Source of the DNA: Apostichopus japonicus
Taxonomy: Eukaryota; Echinodermata; Holothuroidea; Aspidochirotida; Stichopodidae
Assembly: GCF_037975245.1 (NCBI RefSeq)
Contig: NC_092579.1
Coordinates: forward strand, 17,915,678 to 17,979,677
DNA: 64,000 nucleotides
Direction: 5' to 3'
In this document: positions 48,301-60,600 of the stretch, one piece after another
Position numbering within the stretch: the stretch's first letter is position 1
Layout of the letters: every line of letters starts with the position of its first letter
Notes under the pieces: model-generated
What the model saw: the letters and a program-made list of their open reading frames with translations, nothing else
Databases searched by the model: none
What the model was told of the DNA's origin: nothing
Program-made: the position numbers and the translations under genes

Positions 48301-50963
48301 TGACTTTTCCGACCGGCACTTATTTTCGATAGGAACTCCCAAAAACAGCTCCATAGCCGGAGGGTCGAACGTACAGAAACAATCTGTTTGAGACTAGGGG
48401 AAATCCAGTTCATAACTGTTCAAAATATCCAACACATCACAGTGTCATACTTAGTAAAAATTACCAGAGTTCCGCATTCCAGACCAATGACTGTTTTCCG
48501 TTTCCAACTCCTGATCGTACTTTTGATAGTTTCATTTATATCTATTTTTATCGCGCGAGACACAGGCACTATCCAGCTAGCTAGTACACGTATGGCCGTT
48601 AACCTTCGTAGCGGGTGAATTAACATCATATTGCATTAGGCACGAGTGACAAGGGCTGGAAAACCTTGCGAACCGTCCGAACCAGGTTCGCGGGAAATCC
48701 GCGATGCTCGCGGGAAATCCAGCCCGGCTGGCGAAAAAAAAAATCGGACAAAAAAAATAGAAAAAAAAAAACGGGACGAAAAACTGAAAAAAAAACACAA
48801 AGGACAAATAAGTACATCTATAAAAATAAAAAAGAGTAAAATTTCACAAGAAAAGTTTCAGAAACAAAAGGAAAATGTTCAGAGAGCGTGCTCGCAATTT
48901 TAGTCACAATACCAACGAGTAATGATGTGTCCCCAACCCACTTACAATGGCTATTTTGCAAGCTTCAGGGTATACGTGTCACACGGACACCCACGGCCCA
49001 GCGCTGGAAGGTTGCTGGAAATCGCGGGAAATGTTTTGAACAACATTGCCATTCCACATTCTTTTATATTTGTTTTGTATGTTGGATAGTAAACGTTTTC
49101 TTTCGTATGAATTTGACTTCAGTTCAGTGTTCCCACTAAGGTGCGGGATTCCCTTCAACTGACTCAGTAATCCCTCAAAGAAAACATTTGTCTGCTGGAT
49201 ATCCCCGCATCGTTTTTTGCATTCGCTATGAGTTTATACTCAATGTACAATTTATTCACTTGACCGTATAGAGAAGAAAAAAAAATGAAAATCAATTTTG
49301 TACCAATTGTGTACGGAAGGTGGTAGGCTACACCTTTCAAATTTTACGAAAGATCGAGCAAAGCACTTTCGAAAAATTCACGCCAAACTTGCATATCGTA
49401 CTAAATGCAACTAATGTCATGTAAACAAGGCTCTAGTGCATCCATTTATGAATATACCATAAGACCACATCTGGTGTTAAGCGGGGGGGGGGGGAAGAAA
49501 GTATTTTCTAGCAAAAATACCGAAAAAAATAATATCCTACCATTTAGTGTGTAGCAAATAGCCTAACCACCTCGGCGGTTATAACGGATCTCACGTAACT
49601 ACAAAATCACAACTAATTTTATTTTGCGGAGTTTACATTTTCTACAAGAACATGGAAACAATATTTAGCATTGAGTTAATCATGCCAAGTGGCCTAAAAC
49701 ATGTGATTACAAGGGTAACTTTCATAAAGATGGCCATAGCAAGGGGCCTTGATATCGTGCTATGCGTGTATGGTATGGACTGTGCCTCGTGTTTCTTGGG
49801 GTGTGCATGCGGAGGAGTCAGTTGGCTTGAGGTGTGTTTTACTTACCTAAATGTAACAGGGATATTTTACCTACTTTTCTTGAACGTCTAAGATATCATT
49901 TCGCATAACTTTACCGATCCTTTACTGACTGACCTAGTTAATTCTAGAGTGGAACAAAAAAAATTTACTCCATGAAAAGTTCCCTGGCAACATGCCAAAA
50001 AATGTTAACAAACAGGTGTTAGACAGGGGATGAGCTCACAGTTGTTTGGCAAGGTACCTGGGAAAATTCGCAGCACATGTACCGTGGTAGTTGGGTAGGG
50101 TTAAACACTGCAGTAATAAACGCTGTTCGAAGGTTCACTGCATGATATCGCGCAGTTGATCGGAGTTATTCACTAGTTTACTGTTTATTTGTACATGAAA
50201 TTACACTCAGATTTTGTATTCAATACTCGATACATGAGAAGCAGCGTTAGTCGCTCAGTGTGTATATCATAACTGTCGTAAATTAAGTCAGTTCCGGCGA
50301 GAAGAGATAGAAAGAAGACAACCATTTTTCTGAGTTCCTCTACTCAGCAGTCACTGCTGTAATTATGTGATATCCTTTCAATGGACCGATTTCATAGGCC
50401 CGATGTTGAATAAATGAGAGAGAATACATAATTCACTATGATTCGTCTTTATTTGGGAGTGGACTCTCACTCACTGTCCATCTAAAATTATCATCTCAGC
50501 CTGAATGATTTATTTAATAGGCACCACCGGCTGGTCTGTACTCTGGTGCTCCAGATATTTGTCCTAACTTTTTTCATTAATTATGAAAAATTCCGGACAT
50601 GAGATCTCATTTCAAAGCTGTCTACATGTGGCTCAGAATACTCGGGAAGGGCCGTTTCCGGCCATCTGGGAGGTTTCCAAAACCCAAAGTTTTCTTGTAC
50701 GCTCCGCACCAACTGATGGTGGCGCTCCGCTAAGATAGTCCTGCCGGCACTCAATCCACCCTGGGCAGAACCCTGTTCGCATCAGTGACGTTTTCACAGA
50801 GTAAACCAATGTACTTCAGGTTTGCTTTATTATTTCAGACACTCGTACCTGCGTTCTCTCTCTCTTTTTACAGGAAAAGGTCCGCTTAAAATTCAAACTG
50901 CAATACAAACTAGGAGAGCAGAACGTGGTCGATATAGGAGAAATCTCTGCAATCCCTTCGTGA
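36344..50963 (+). CDS. GGA1: GGA-type ARF-binding clathrin adaptor, 15 coding exons, complete
   Basis: Monomeric adaptor at the trans-Golgi network that links acidic-dileucine cargo tails, GTP-bound ARF and clathrin. Exons: 36344-36389, 37819-37903, 38233-38407, 39581-39704, 40489-40586, 40718-40936, 41283-41364, 41692-41820, 42513-42671, 44179-44393, 44964-45199, 45850-46133, 47006-47169, 47383-47493, 50874-50963. All are GT-AG with matching phase, and 2217 bases give 738 residues. VHS is residues ~10-145 (NKATNPLN, GHKIQSPQE, REVGKFRFLNELIK). GAT is ~170-300 (LLSRLLKSKHAEDLQAANRL, ELYQTCERLRPNLFRLASD). The hinge is ~300-600, with LIDF and LLDL segments resembling clathrin boxes, a QPHPS repeat and Q7. 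The GAE ear is ~605-738 (LDSIKPG, VHFGKDSPRPDIKVMV, VRLKFKLQYKLGE). The start gives MASTTEQND; an ATG eight bases upstream is out of frame. GGA1, 2 and 3 cannot be told apart here, since invertebrates usually have one GGA. AATAAA at 52119-52124 may end the message. Confidence 0.95.
38690..39300 (+). mobile_element. LINE (CR1/Rex-like) 3' remnant in GGA intron 3
   Basis: Three overlapping frames, connected by frameshifts, spell the conserved end of a non-LTR reverse transcriptase: TLGFLNRNLHSCPPELREL and STLEYAAQIWDPY, then RFVTRDCRRQFSVT and WEPLTERRKRARL, then INDLIAVPNET. The tail ends in an 'acagaaacagaaa' repeat. The frameshifts and missing upstream domains show it is inactive. Confidence 0.85.
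43309..43683. mobile_element. hAT-like MITE, CAGTGGCGGAGC family, copy 2 (375 bp), in GGA intron 9
   Basis: The same terminal inverted repeats as at 34467 are present, bracketed by a perfect 8-bp target duplication ACCCTGGA (43301-43308 and 43684-43691). The interior is about 90% like copy 1, with a short deletion near the right end where copy 1 has a GC-rich insert. The intact duplication suggests a relatively recent insertion. Confidence 0.92.
44988..45101 (+). repeat. Coding minisatellite (QPHPS)3 and Gln7 run in GGA exon 11
   Basis: Three 15-bp units CAGCCCCACCCC[AG][AG]T lie at 44988-45002, 45003-45017 and 45018-45032 and encode QPHPS, QPHPN, QPHPS. Seven glutamine codons (CAA CAA then five CAG) follow at 45081-45101. 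Both sit in the unstructured hinge, where length changes would be tolerated. Confidence 0.85.
48232..50775. mobile_element. Candidate 2.5-kb hAT-like element filling most of GGA intron 14
   Basis: CAGGGTTCTGCC at 48232 and its inverse complement ending at 50775 form 12-bp perfect terminal inverted repeats. They are bracketed by TTCGCA on both sides (48226-48231 and 50776-50781). A 6-base duplication is shorter than the hAT norm of 8. Near the right end, 50697-50745 matches, in inverse orientation, the CAGTGGCGG family segment near 34538-34590. No transposase domain was recognised. It may be non-autonomous, or two elements sharing a terminus. Confidence 0.5.
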
Positions 50964-52508
50964 AAAAGCAGTCTCGGGAGATGCTCGTACAACTCAGCCC
51001 AGTACTAGGTACGGCCCGGCAGTGCTTTTAAGATATCGCTACTCTCGTATTACTTTCATTTGAAAGGTGGAGGTGAGTCGGTGACTGCAGAAATGTTTGA
51101 AGTTTTGAAGAGGATTTTGAGACAAAAGAAACTCTATGAGGCCGTTTTTTTTTTTTTTTGGCCTTCCTTGTTTTTGGTTTACCTTTATGTGGACATAAGA
51201 GTAGGCTTCATTTTTTTTCCATTTTTGTTTCTTTTTTCTTCTCTTTTTTAACACAAAGTTGCTAAGCAATATTTAATGTGTGCTTAAAGCATCTTGTCCT
51301 GCATTGATGTATAGGTAGAAAATATCTTGGTTAAGTTGATGCTTCCAGGTTACAACTTTTGTGTTAAAAAGTAAAAAAAAGCCTGTTCTATATCAAAACG
51401 CACTTTTAGAAACAAATCAGTGTAGTCTCAACCAGTCTCAAGATGTGAACTTCATATCTCATAATAGACGTAACATTCACACAGACTTTCATTCACAAAT
51501 AACAAATTAATGGCTCTAATAGAAAGTAAGTAATGAGAGCGCTCTAGCTACAGGCTCAGTGCAGGCACTGTGATTATGGAGGGAAGGATGAATGTAAGAG
51601 ATGAGGGTGAGTTTTAGGGTGGGGTGGGAAGTGGAGGGGAGGTGCAATTTTTGGTGTTCCAGTAGCTGTTGGTTCAGGTAATAGGAACAATATACATATC
51701 GGAGGGGGGGGGGGAGGAGATCTTGAAAATGCCTGTTAACTTCTGAAATGAGATGCAACTTGGTGGCCTTAAAGTAGAAATATTGATTGGCAATATTTGT
51801 CATACCCTAACAAATTTCAAAAATATTGAAAATGTTAACACTTTTGGTTTTTAAAGTGGTGTGTGTGTTCTGATCAGCACCCATCTCAAATTTGGCTGAA
51901 CCAAATGTAGTTATGAATTGCTTGCTAACAATATGAAATCTGGAGCTTAATTTTCTGTGATTTTTCAAACAGGGTATTAAAGAAAGGGTGAATAAATGGA
52001 AGAACTTGTAAGCCAAAACCTCCCTTAATTTTGCTTTTAATTGAGAACATATTAACACAAATACCTGCAGAAGTAACAGTGCTTTAGTACCAATATGTGG
52101 AAATTGTGAAGCCCTATAAATAAAGTATTCTACTTTTGATTACATGTTGTGTGTAGTTGTATCTTAGTAAAACAATCTCACCTATTAGTGTAACTCTTCT
52201 TCTGAAGGTGTATTGACGAGTAATATGGCTTACAATCTTAAAATAAGAAGTTGGAAGAATAAGAAATAGGATATAAAGAAGAAGAAAAAAAAAAGTAACA
52301 CAAGTTATTGGTTTAGAAGGTTATTGAACCACTCACCTATAAGTTCTTTGCTCTGCTATTGAAACTTAACTATCGAAATTTGCATGTCTGATTATTATGT
52401 CCTATGCCCCACTCCCTTAAAACGAAAATGGGGGAAGCAGGGAAACCAAAACGTAAATGATAACTCAGAGATGATTCATATCCTGGCAAGAATACAAAGA
52501 TAGAAAAT

Positions 52509-53259
52509 GATACATATATTACATTGATACATATATTACATTGATACATGTCTTACATTGATACATATATTAATACATTGATACATATATTACATTGACA
52601 CATATATTACATTGATACATATATTACATTGATACATATATTAATACATTGATACATATATTAATACATTGATACATATATTAATATATTGATACATATA
52701 TTAATACATTGATACATATATTAATATATTGATACATATATTAATACATTGATACATATATTAATATATTGATACATATATTAATACATTGATACATATA
52801 TTAATATATTGATACATATATTAATATATTGATACATATATTAATATATTGATACATATATTACATTGATACATGTCTTACATTGATACATGTATTACAT
52901 TGATACATTCATATTAATACATATTTTACATTGATTCAGATATTAATACATTGATACATATATTACATTGATACATATATTACATTGATACATGTATTAC
53001 AATAATACATATATTACATTGATACATATATTAATATATTGATACATATATTACATTGATACATATATTAATACATTGATACATATATTAATACATTGAT
53101 ACATGTCTTACATTGATACATGTATTACATTGATACATTCATATTAATACATATTTTACATTGATTCAGATATTAATACATTGATACATATATTACATTG
53201 ACACATATATTACATTGATACATGTATTACAATAATACATGTATTACATTGATACATAC
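52509..53259. repeat. AT-rich tandem repeat, units of 17-21 bp
   Basis: Units of ATTGATACATATATT, with or without AATACA/AATATA, are repeated about 40 times. A segment of about 145 bases starting at 52871 recurs from 53101 nearly unchanged (230 bp apart), including rare variants such as 'gattcagatatt' and 'cattcatatt'. Part of the array therefore grew by block duplication. Confidence 0.9.
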
Positions 53260-54924
53260 TGAATGCAGTTTTAAAGAGGTTCTGATTCTTTTATAAGTAA
53301 TATGCAATTCTTCTTTCACTCTGTTCAATATAACGCTTAGATTTCACTAAAAGCAACCAAAATAGCAACTTCGTAATTCCCTCGAGGAGGATTTGGAAAA
53401 TGGAGAGAAAAGAAATTGTCAAAGTTGTGAATTTGTGTTTGGGGATTTGGTAATTCTGACTCATCATTCAGCTTCTTAATATCAGTCTGGTTGTAAGAGG
53501 TAAACTGTGTGATAGATTTTCCATTTCTCTTTTTTTTGGGGGGGGGAGTTGGTGTGGGGAAAGGGAGAGAGGATAATTTGGTAGTTATTTTCATATTTAA
53601 GGGCAAAAGTTTGTAGATTAAACTGTTGGTTAGGGAGAGTAACTTCATCAAGAGCCATTCTTTGTTATGCCCGATTTTGTTGCTGTTAGCATTTGATTTT
53701 TTTTTTTCATTTAATTCAAATGACATCTGTTTTACATAGTAAAATTGGATGTTGAGATGCTTGAGTGTTGACAACCACATGTAAACTAGAAAATCATAAT
53801 ATTTTAAGAATCACTTACACCTTTTGAATCCATTCAGTATATATTTATTTTTTAGTTTATTTATTTATTTCACATGGGGGTGGGTTAATAACCTGAAGCT
53901 ACTAAAACTGAGGTTAAAGGAGACTAGAAAAGATAAATTAAATATGATTTACATATAATATTCTTCAAACTGAATTTTTAAAAATCAAAACCCTTTTTTT
54001 TCTTGCAAAACAAAATTGGATCTCATGTGAATAGCTATGAGGATTTTATAGAGAGGTCCACTCTTATTATCCATTGACTAGCTTTACTCATGTTTTCTTT
54101 CATTGATAACACAATGGGTACATTTGGGGGTAAAGTACTGAAATGCTTCCTAATTTGGGAATTTTTTTTTTTCATGTCATTTAGACATCCTTTACAGGGA
54201 AAATATCTTTCTTGTTTTTTTCTTTTTTTTTGGGACAGATTTGTTTTTAGCACTATATGTAGCATTTAACCCACATATAATGGTAATCCAGTCAAATTTA
54301 GAACAATCTTTGACAAGGTTGTTGTCTTGTCAGGTAAAATGGTCAGTTCTGGGCTGAGCTGTATGTTAGACTATTGTAGGAACACAAATAGGTGTGGAAA
54401 AAGGCCCTATCGTGTTCTTTAGGCTATTCTAGGAAAAACAATAGGTTTTGATAAAGACCTATTGTTATATTCAGAGGATCTTTGTTGCAATGTTAATTGA
54501 GGAATTGGTGTATATAATATTAGAACTGTTAAAAATAAAAACAGACATTAATACTTGCTGACTTATATTGTGATGTAAAATAAAGCTTAATATACCAGTA
54601 TTATTAGCTAAAAAAAGAAGGTAACATTCATCTAACGTTAACAAAATAATAACAGGACTTTGTTTTGTGTGAAATTATAAGATAGAAGACTAAAAAGGGG
54701 TTTTCTTTTATAAACATAAGTCCAACACCTGTTGAGCTGTGGTAAAATCAATATCACTTCTTTCCACTGTTTTGGCCTGCACAACACAATGCAAAATGGT
54801 CACTTTCATGTTTAGAATAATGATCGTAGACTGAAAACAACCTTGTTTGAATAGTATGCACCAGTTAAAATACAGAAAAGTTGGTTTTATAAATGTTTAA
54901 GAGGTCTGGGGAGAGTAAGGATAT

Positions 54925-55163
54925 ATATACATGTATGTACATGAAATACTCATGTTTGTACATGAAATATAGATGTATATTACTTGATGTATGCATGTAT
55001 GTACATGGAATATTGATGTATGTACATGAGGTAAACACGTGTGTACATGGAATATTGATGTATGTATGGGAAATATTCATATATGTACATGAAATATACA
55101 TGTATGTACGTGAAATACACATGTATGTACGTGAAATATACATGTACTTATGTGAAATATACT
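54925..55163. repeat. ~21-bp tandem repeat, GTACATGAAATAT type
   Basis: About eleven imperfect units of GTACATGAAATATACATGTAT. The unit length is a multiple of three, so both strands stay open for 92 codons without coding meaning. Confidence 0.85.
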
Positions 55164-56228
55164 GGACATGAAATGTACAGACACTGTTAATGAAATTAAC
55201 TAAATGTAAGTAGGAATCTCGTATAGAGTAATTTGCATAGTTTTGTGCAATTGATATGTTAGTCTATGGTGATCCATTCAGCTTGCAAAGAGAAAGTTGT
55301 CTTTGGATGTTAGGTATAAGATGACTCACACATAGGAGAAGAGAGTCTCAGTGAGTTGGCCTTCTTAGAGCTAACTCACTCTAACAACAGACAAGATAAG
55401 GGAAAAGTGCATGTTGAGAACTCTGTCATACAAGTAGAGTGAAAAAAAAGAGAAAAAAGGGAGGGGGGCAGGGAGGGGAGAATGAGGTGTCTTGCTGAAT
55501 TGTTGTTGCTTCCTCTCAGAGCAATCTTATTAAATTTATGGAGACCAGGCGTTCATGTTAGGGCCAATGTATCTGGTGGGGATTATTCTGTTTTTGATTA
55601 TTCTGTTTTTTCCTTACAATTGTGAAAGGGAAATGTGCCTCTTTCAGATACTTCTTCTGTTCAGAGCAGTTTAGAATTATAGGCCTTCTGGAGCATACAA
55701 AAGTCTGTGATGTTTATATTGCTTGCGAATCTTACTATACATGAAATATGTTTATTTGTAATTTAAGACATGGAATACAACATTTGATGTTCTTTTATGA
55801 ATTTATCTGGCAAATGGAAGGGAAGTATGTATAAAACATGAAATATGCTCTTTTAAGTTTGTTAGAATTTTGTGTGGTATTAATGCCCTTGTCTTCTATC
55901 TGGAGTAGAGAGGGGGGGGTGGGGAGGGATCTGTTCGGGAGGGACAAATGCGTGCAGTTATAAGTCGTTTCACTCACAGGAGTATGCCATTTTTTCCTGT
56001 TTTTTTTTTTCGGTAGTAAAATCTTGCTGACATGAATTAACCTATCAAATGATTCAAAATATTGAAAGAAAAATATGTCTAAATTTAAAGTATTATGTCG
56101 CTCATATCAATATATTACTGACTTGTACAGCAGTCATCGTACATTAAATAGTTGTTTTCATGTATGGTTCCTTATTTGGTGTTCCTATTTATTTTCCATG
56201 TTTGGTTACCTGCGGAAGGCATGGCAAG

Positions 56229-56889
56229 TATAACCTATGCAGTCAAGTTAGCGTGTGTGTTTGTGATGGCTCTAGCTTGTAAACACGATATCTCAAGATA
56301 TAGGTAACCTATGTAATTCTCAGGGATGTAGCTGTCCCATAATTAGCTTCAGGGTTAGCTTGCAAACTCTCTTCTGCTGCATATGTAATGCATTTAAAGG
56401 CAAATAACGCTGGGAGTGGTTTTCCCGCTGGGTTTTTCAGTGCATTAGAATATTCAATAATTCACACCTTAGAAGCACCCCTTGTTGGTAATAACTGACC
56501 CTTTTCCTATTTTTTGTAATTCAAACTTGGCCTTTTGAAAAGTTAAGGATGGAGAAAATTTAAAAAAAAACAGAATGCAAAAATGCATTGTGGTTTCGAT
56601 GTTGTAACCTAAGCAGTTTTCTTCATGAATCTGACGTCATGTATAGTGAGGGTGTACATGTTTACAAGGGTTCAACAATTTGACCCCTGGTGACCACAAA
56701 TGACATTTGACCTCCACCAAAAACGATAGGCTTCTTGCACCCAATGTGGTACTTCTACACACTGGATATGAAATTGGTCTGACCGTGCCTTCTGAAGATA
56801 TCGTGTTTACAAGCTGGGCGTCACAAACGCACTCACACACACTCACATACACACCCACATACGCCATCAAGAATGCATAGGTTACGGTT
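56229..56889. repeat. Inverted repeat arms of a dispersed module
   Basis: The left arm 56229-56293 and right arm 56796-56889 are inverse complements over most of their length. They include an identical 20-base core AGCTTGTAAACACGATATCT at 56274-56293 and its complement at 56796-56815. The right arm also carries a (CA)n-like tract. The intervening ~500 bp is non-coding. Confidence 0.7.
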
Positions 56890-57612
56890 ATCATCGAAAC
56901 CAAAAAGATTAAAAAAGTTAAAATAATGTCGGTAAAAAGTATCGTTTTGTTGAAAATCGTACAAATGCTGAATTGGTGGATGGAAAGTTTTAAGATAACT
57001 GGTTTTCCCGCCTATCCTCCACAAATCAAAGACACATGTCCAGCTGCCCTTTGAAATTTGCGCACCTGACCCCGACCCCGACCCCACACCAACTTTCGGC
57101 AGTACATGCTCGCAGAATCATGCCATTGGCTGCATATGCTATCGAACACTATTAATATTAGGCAGAGGGAAGGATAGAGTAGAGGTATCTTTAGTTTCGA
57201 GCAAAATATTTATTTTTCAACTTGCGAAGAAAGAACACAAAACTAAAGTTTCAAATACATTAGTTGTTAGTGATACATAGAAAACAATTAATTGAAAGCT
57301 GCGGTAATATAAACATTAAGTGAAAACGAAGTCATATTCCGTTAAAATATCTACGTGAAAATACATGAAAATGACTAATTTGAATTAAAACAAAAATAAC
57401 ACCAGACATTTTTTTTGAAAGGGATGCTTTGGTTTCGAACTGTACTGACTTCCGTTGAAGTGTACTATTGACGTATATAAATTTATTTAAACAAAATCTT
57501 GACATCTTCCTGGAAAATCTAGAAGAAATTTTCAACAAAAATGATTAACTGTTCAGATAACAGGTAAAGCGAGTTGTATTCTCGTTATTTCTACTATTAG
57601 TTAGATTCTCAG

Positions 57613-60600
57613 TTATATTCTATCCTCGGATGTTTCTCCAAGAGTTTCTTTTTCTTCCCCCTCGTTATCCATACTTGTATTCGCCTTCCAGGAAGGATTT
57701 TCTATTCCAAACAGTAATGGTGGCTCTCTTAATTTTTCTAGTTTCCTACAAAACAGAACAAAACAAAAATATAATAACATCAAGAATATATAATAAATTC
57801 AAGACATATTTTTTATTTTTTTCATTTATAAAAAAATTCATTTTACAAATTTCTATTAATGACCTTATACAATATAGGCTAAATATTGATATAATATATG
57901 TCGATATATGTCGTTAACCTCATCAATACCATTACTACAAAGCTCACATTTCATTTCCACTCACCTGGCAAGTTGTTCAGTATCTTGGATAGTGGTAGGG
58001 AGGGGTTTCCCCTTTGTCTCCGGGAGAAGTAGGCAAAGTAAACCAGCTAAAGTAGCCGCACCTCCAAAAATAAAATACGGCAGACCTATCCAAACGTCCT
58101 CCAGAAGTAATATGAGAGGAGCAATAACGCTGCCTATGCGAGAAGTTAACGAAAACACACCAAGCCCGATGCTCCTGCAGGCAAAGTATTGGGAAAAAAC
58201 AGGTGACCAGTTTACTATTCAGGAGGGTGTGGGGGTAGGGGGTGGAAGGAGTAGGGGAGGTGTGGAATGAGGAGAACGAGAGGAAGGGGAGATACCGATT
58301 CGTCCAACACGGCAGGATACAGAAATGTTGTACTCAAAGCCAAAGTGAATTAATCAGGTCACACATCAGGACTCTACGCATGCTACGTTCTACACTACCG
58401 CCCTCACTCATTTTCGGGGAAACATTTCATACTATAGTTTTAATGTAAGATATTGACCATTGATTTGAAACTTGGCTCGTTCAATGATCGGGGTGTTTGC
58501 GGAAATGTTGGAGGGCAGAGCAACGTGTCAGCAGTTTATCAAAATCTATCTTTTATTTCCTACGGTGACATTTACTCCCTCAGTATATGCTCTTATAAAC
58601 TAAAAAATGTTCCTCTCACCTCTATAACATTGCTAGTGTACTCGTATGCAAATATGTAGAAACACATGTAGAGTGTAATGGTAACATTCAGTTAACTATA
58701 GGAGCTCAGTGACATTAAAATGTGAACTTGATTGTACTCCATTTTCTTCTTGTTTTATTGTTCGAGACTGCCAACATACCTTAAAGACGTTGGTACTAAT
58801 TCCACAGCCCACGTGTAAACTAAAGAGAATGACATGGTTATTCCGAATTTTCCCGCCATAACTACTATCAGACGCCAAACACCAGCATCTGTGAACATAA
58901 AGTTAGCAGCATTATAAATATCATTATGTAACCATTTTTGTTGAGGTTGTGTAAGTAGTTTTTTTTTTTTTACAAGTTGACAATGAAACATAGTAACGAC
59001 AGTGTTTAATGCCCTGTGCAAATACAATTATCTATAACACATACGCCAAATTGGGAAACACGTGAATTGCTTTATAATACTATAAAATACAAAACGTTAG
59101 ATTCAACCATGAGTACTTTCGGTCCAGTGGAGAGTCTTGAAAAATAAAACACGACGATATCAAGAATGTCAAAAAGAAAGATAAACGCACCTATTAAAGG
59201 CGCAACGGAGCAGGATACACCAGCTAAGAGCATCGTGGCAAAGGTGGCGCGCTTTCTACCAAGCACATCCGCCACAAACATACAACAGAGGTAAGCTGGA
59301 ATCTCGACCACCCCGGATATCATGAACGACAAGAAAGGATCCACACCTAATTCTGATGTACTTAAAGAGAGTCCATAATATACTAAACTTTGGACACACC
59401 TGGGGTATTAAGAAGATTTGAGAAAGGAAAATGACTTTAGCTGTTGAAATAAAACAAGATGTGACATATATATATAAACCGTTAACGAAAGCAAAGAAGT
59501 CTTTGGCCTAGAACGGGATTCGAACCAGTGACGTCAGGATTACAAGTTCTGTTCTCTACTAACTACGTCATCACATTAGTTAGAGATGATCTTTATCATA
59601 GCCATGCTTTTGCTGCCTGGGTGCATAAGGGATCACATTCCACTGTAGTTGTAGCAGCTAACAAGCTGTATAGGTTACCGCTTTCTTAGCGTTCACCCCG
59701 ATGGTGACCTTTGACACGGTCACCATAGTAACGTGTCTTTGTCTGGTGCAAGTTTGTTGGTATTTAGACTTTGAGGTTGGTTACATGTTCATTACATTGG
59801 GTATTCGGGTTGTTCTTGTTGTTTTACCTGTGTTTGTATATGTGTTGGAAGGTTCTTGGACAAGATGTGGCACATTAAACAAGTTATTCATATTTCATTG
59901 TTTTATGGTATGTTTTCAGCTTGAGACAAAGAGGATCATGTCGAGATGGTGGTGGTTATTTAACAATATCCACCATTCAACTCTCAATTGGTTAGCTTGT
60001 ATTACTGTGATAACAACGTAAACACAAAACTGAATGTGTTTACAACCATGCAAGTATACTTCTAAATAGTGATAAATGTGCTTTGACGATAACGGACAAT
60101 GGGATTATGGGTATATAATACAATCTATATACAGATTATGAATACATACCAGTTAAAACACATATTTACAAAAATCAGTAAAACAACAGGACTGCGTATA
60201 AGATCACGAAATGTTCCCTTAACCTTGTCAGACGATTGGCACTGCAAGATAAAACATAGGAAGGTAAGACAGAGGAAGGTAAAACATAGGAAGGTAAAAC
60301 AGAGGAAGGTAAAACAGAGATAGATAAAACATAGGAAGGTTAAACAGAGGAAGGGTAAAACATAGGAAGGTAACGCAGAGGAAGGTAAAACAGAGGTAGG
60401 TAAGACAGAGGAAGGTAGAACAGAGATAGATAAAACATAGGAAGGTTAAACAGATGAAGGTAAAACATAGGAAGGTAAAACAGAGGAAGATAAAACATAG
60501 GAAGGTAAAACAGAGGAAGGTAAAACATAGGAAGGTAAAACAGAGGAAGGTAAAACAGAGGAAGGTAAAACAGAGGAAGGTAAAACAGAGGAAGGTAAAA

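Larger units (their letters stand above)
50964..57612. other. Non-coding interval between GGA and SLC22
   Basis: No supported gene. It contains the GGA 3' UTR, satellites at 52509-53259 and 54925-55163, an inverted repeat module at 56229-56889, homopolymer tracts, and an AATAAA at 52119-52124. On the minus strand AATAAA at 57487-57482 may serve SLC22. Confidence 0.5.

Noticed and set aside
54865-55171. 92-codon frames on both strands
   Set aside because: Produced by a 21-bp tandem repeat whose unit is a multiple of three.
57961-57963. In-frame TGA directly after ...DTEQLAR as the SLC22 stop codon
   Set aside because: The same bases form a strong donor (AG|GTGAGT), and a phase-matched exon with a good acceptor follows at 57745, adding a plausible acidic tail. 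The short form remains possible by intron retention.
59701-59726. ATGGTGACC ... GGTCACCAT hairpin
   Set aside because: A 9-bp stem with an 8-base loop is not rare in AT-rich repetitive DNA, and nothing nearby gives it a role.
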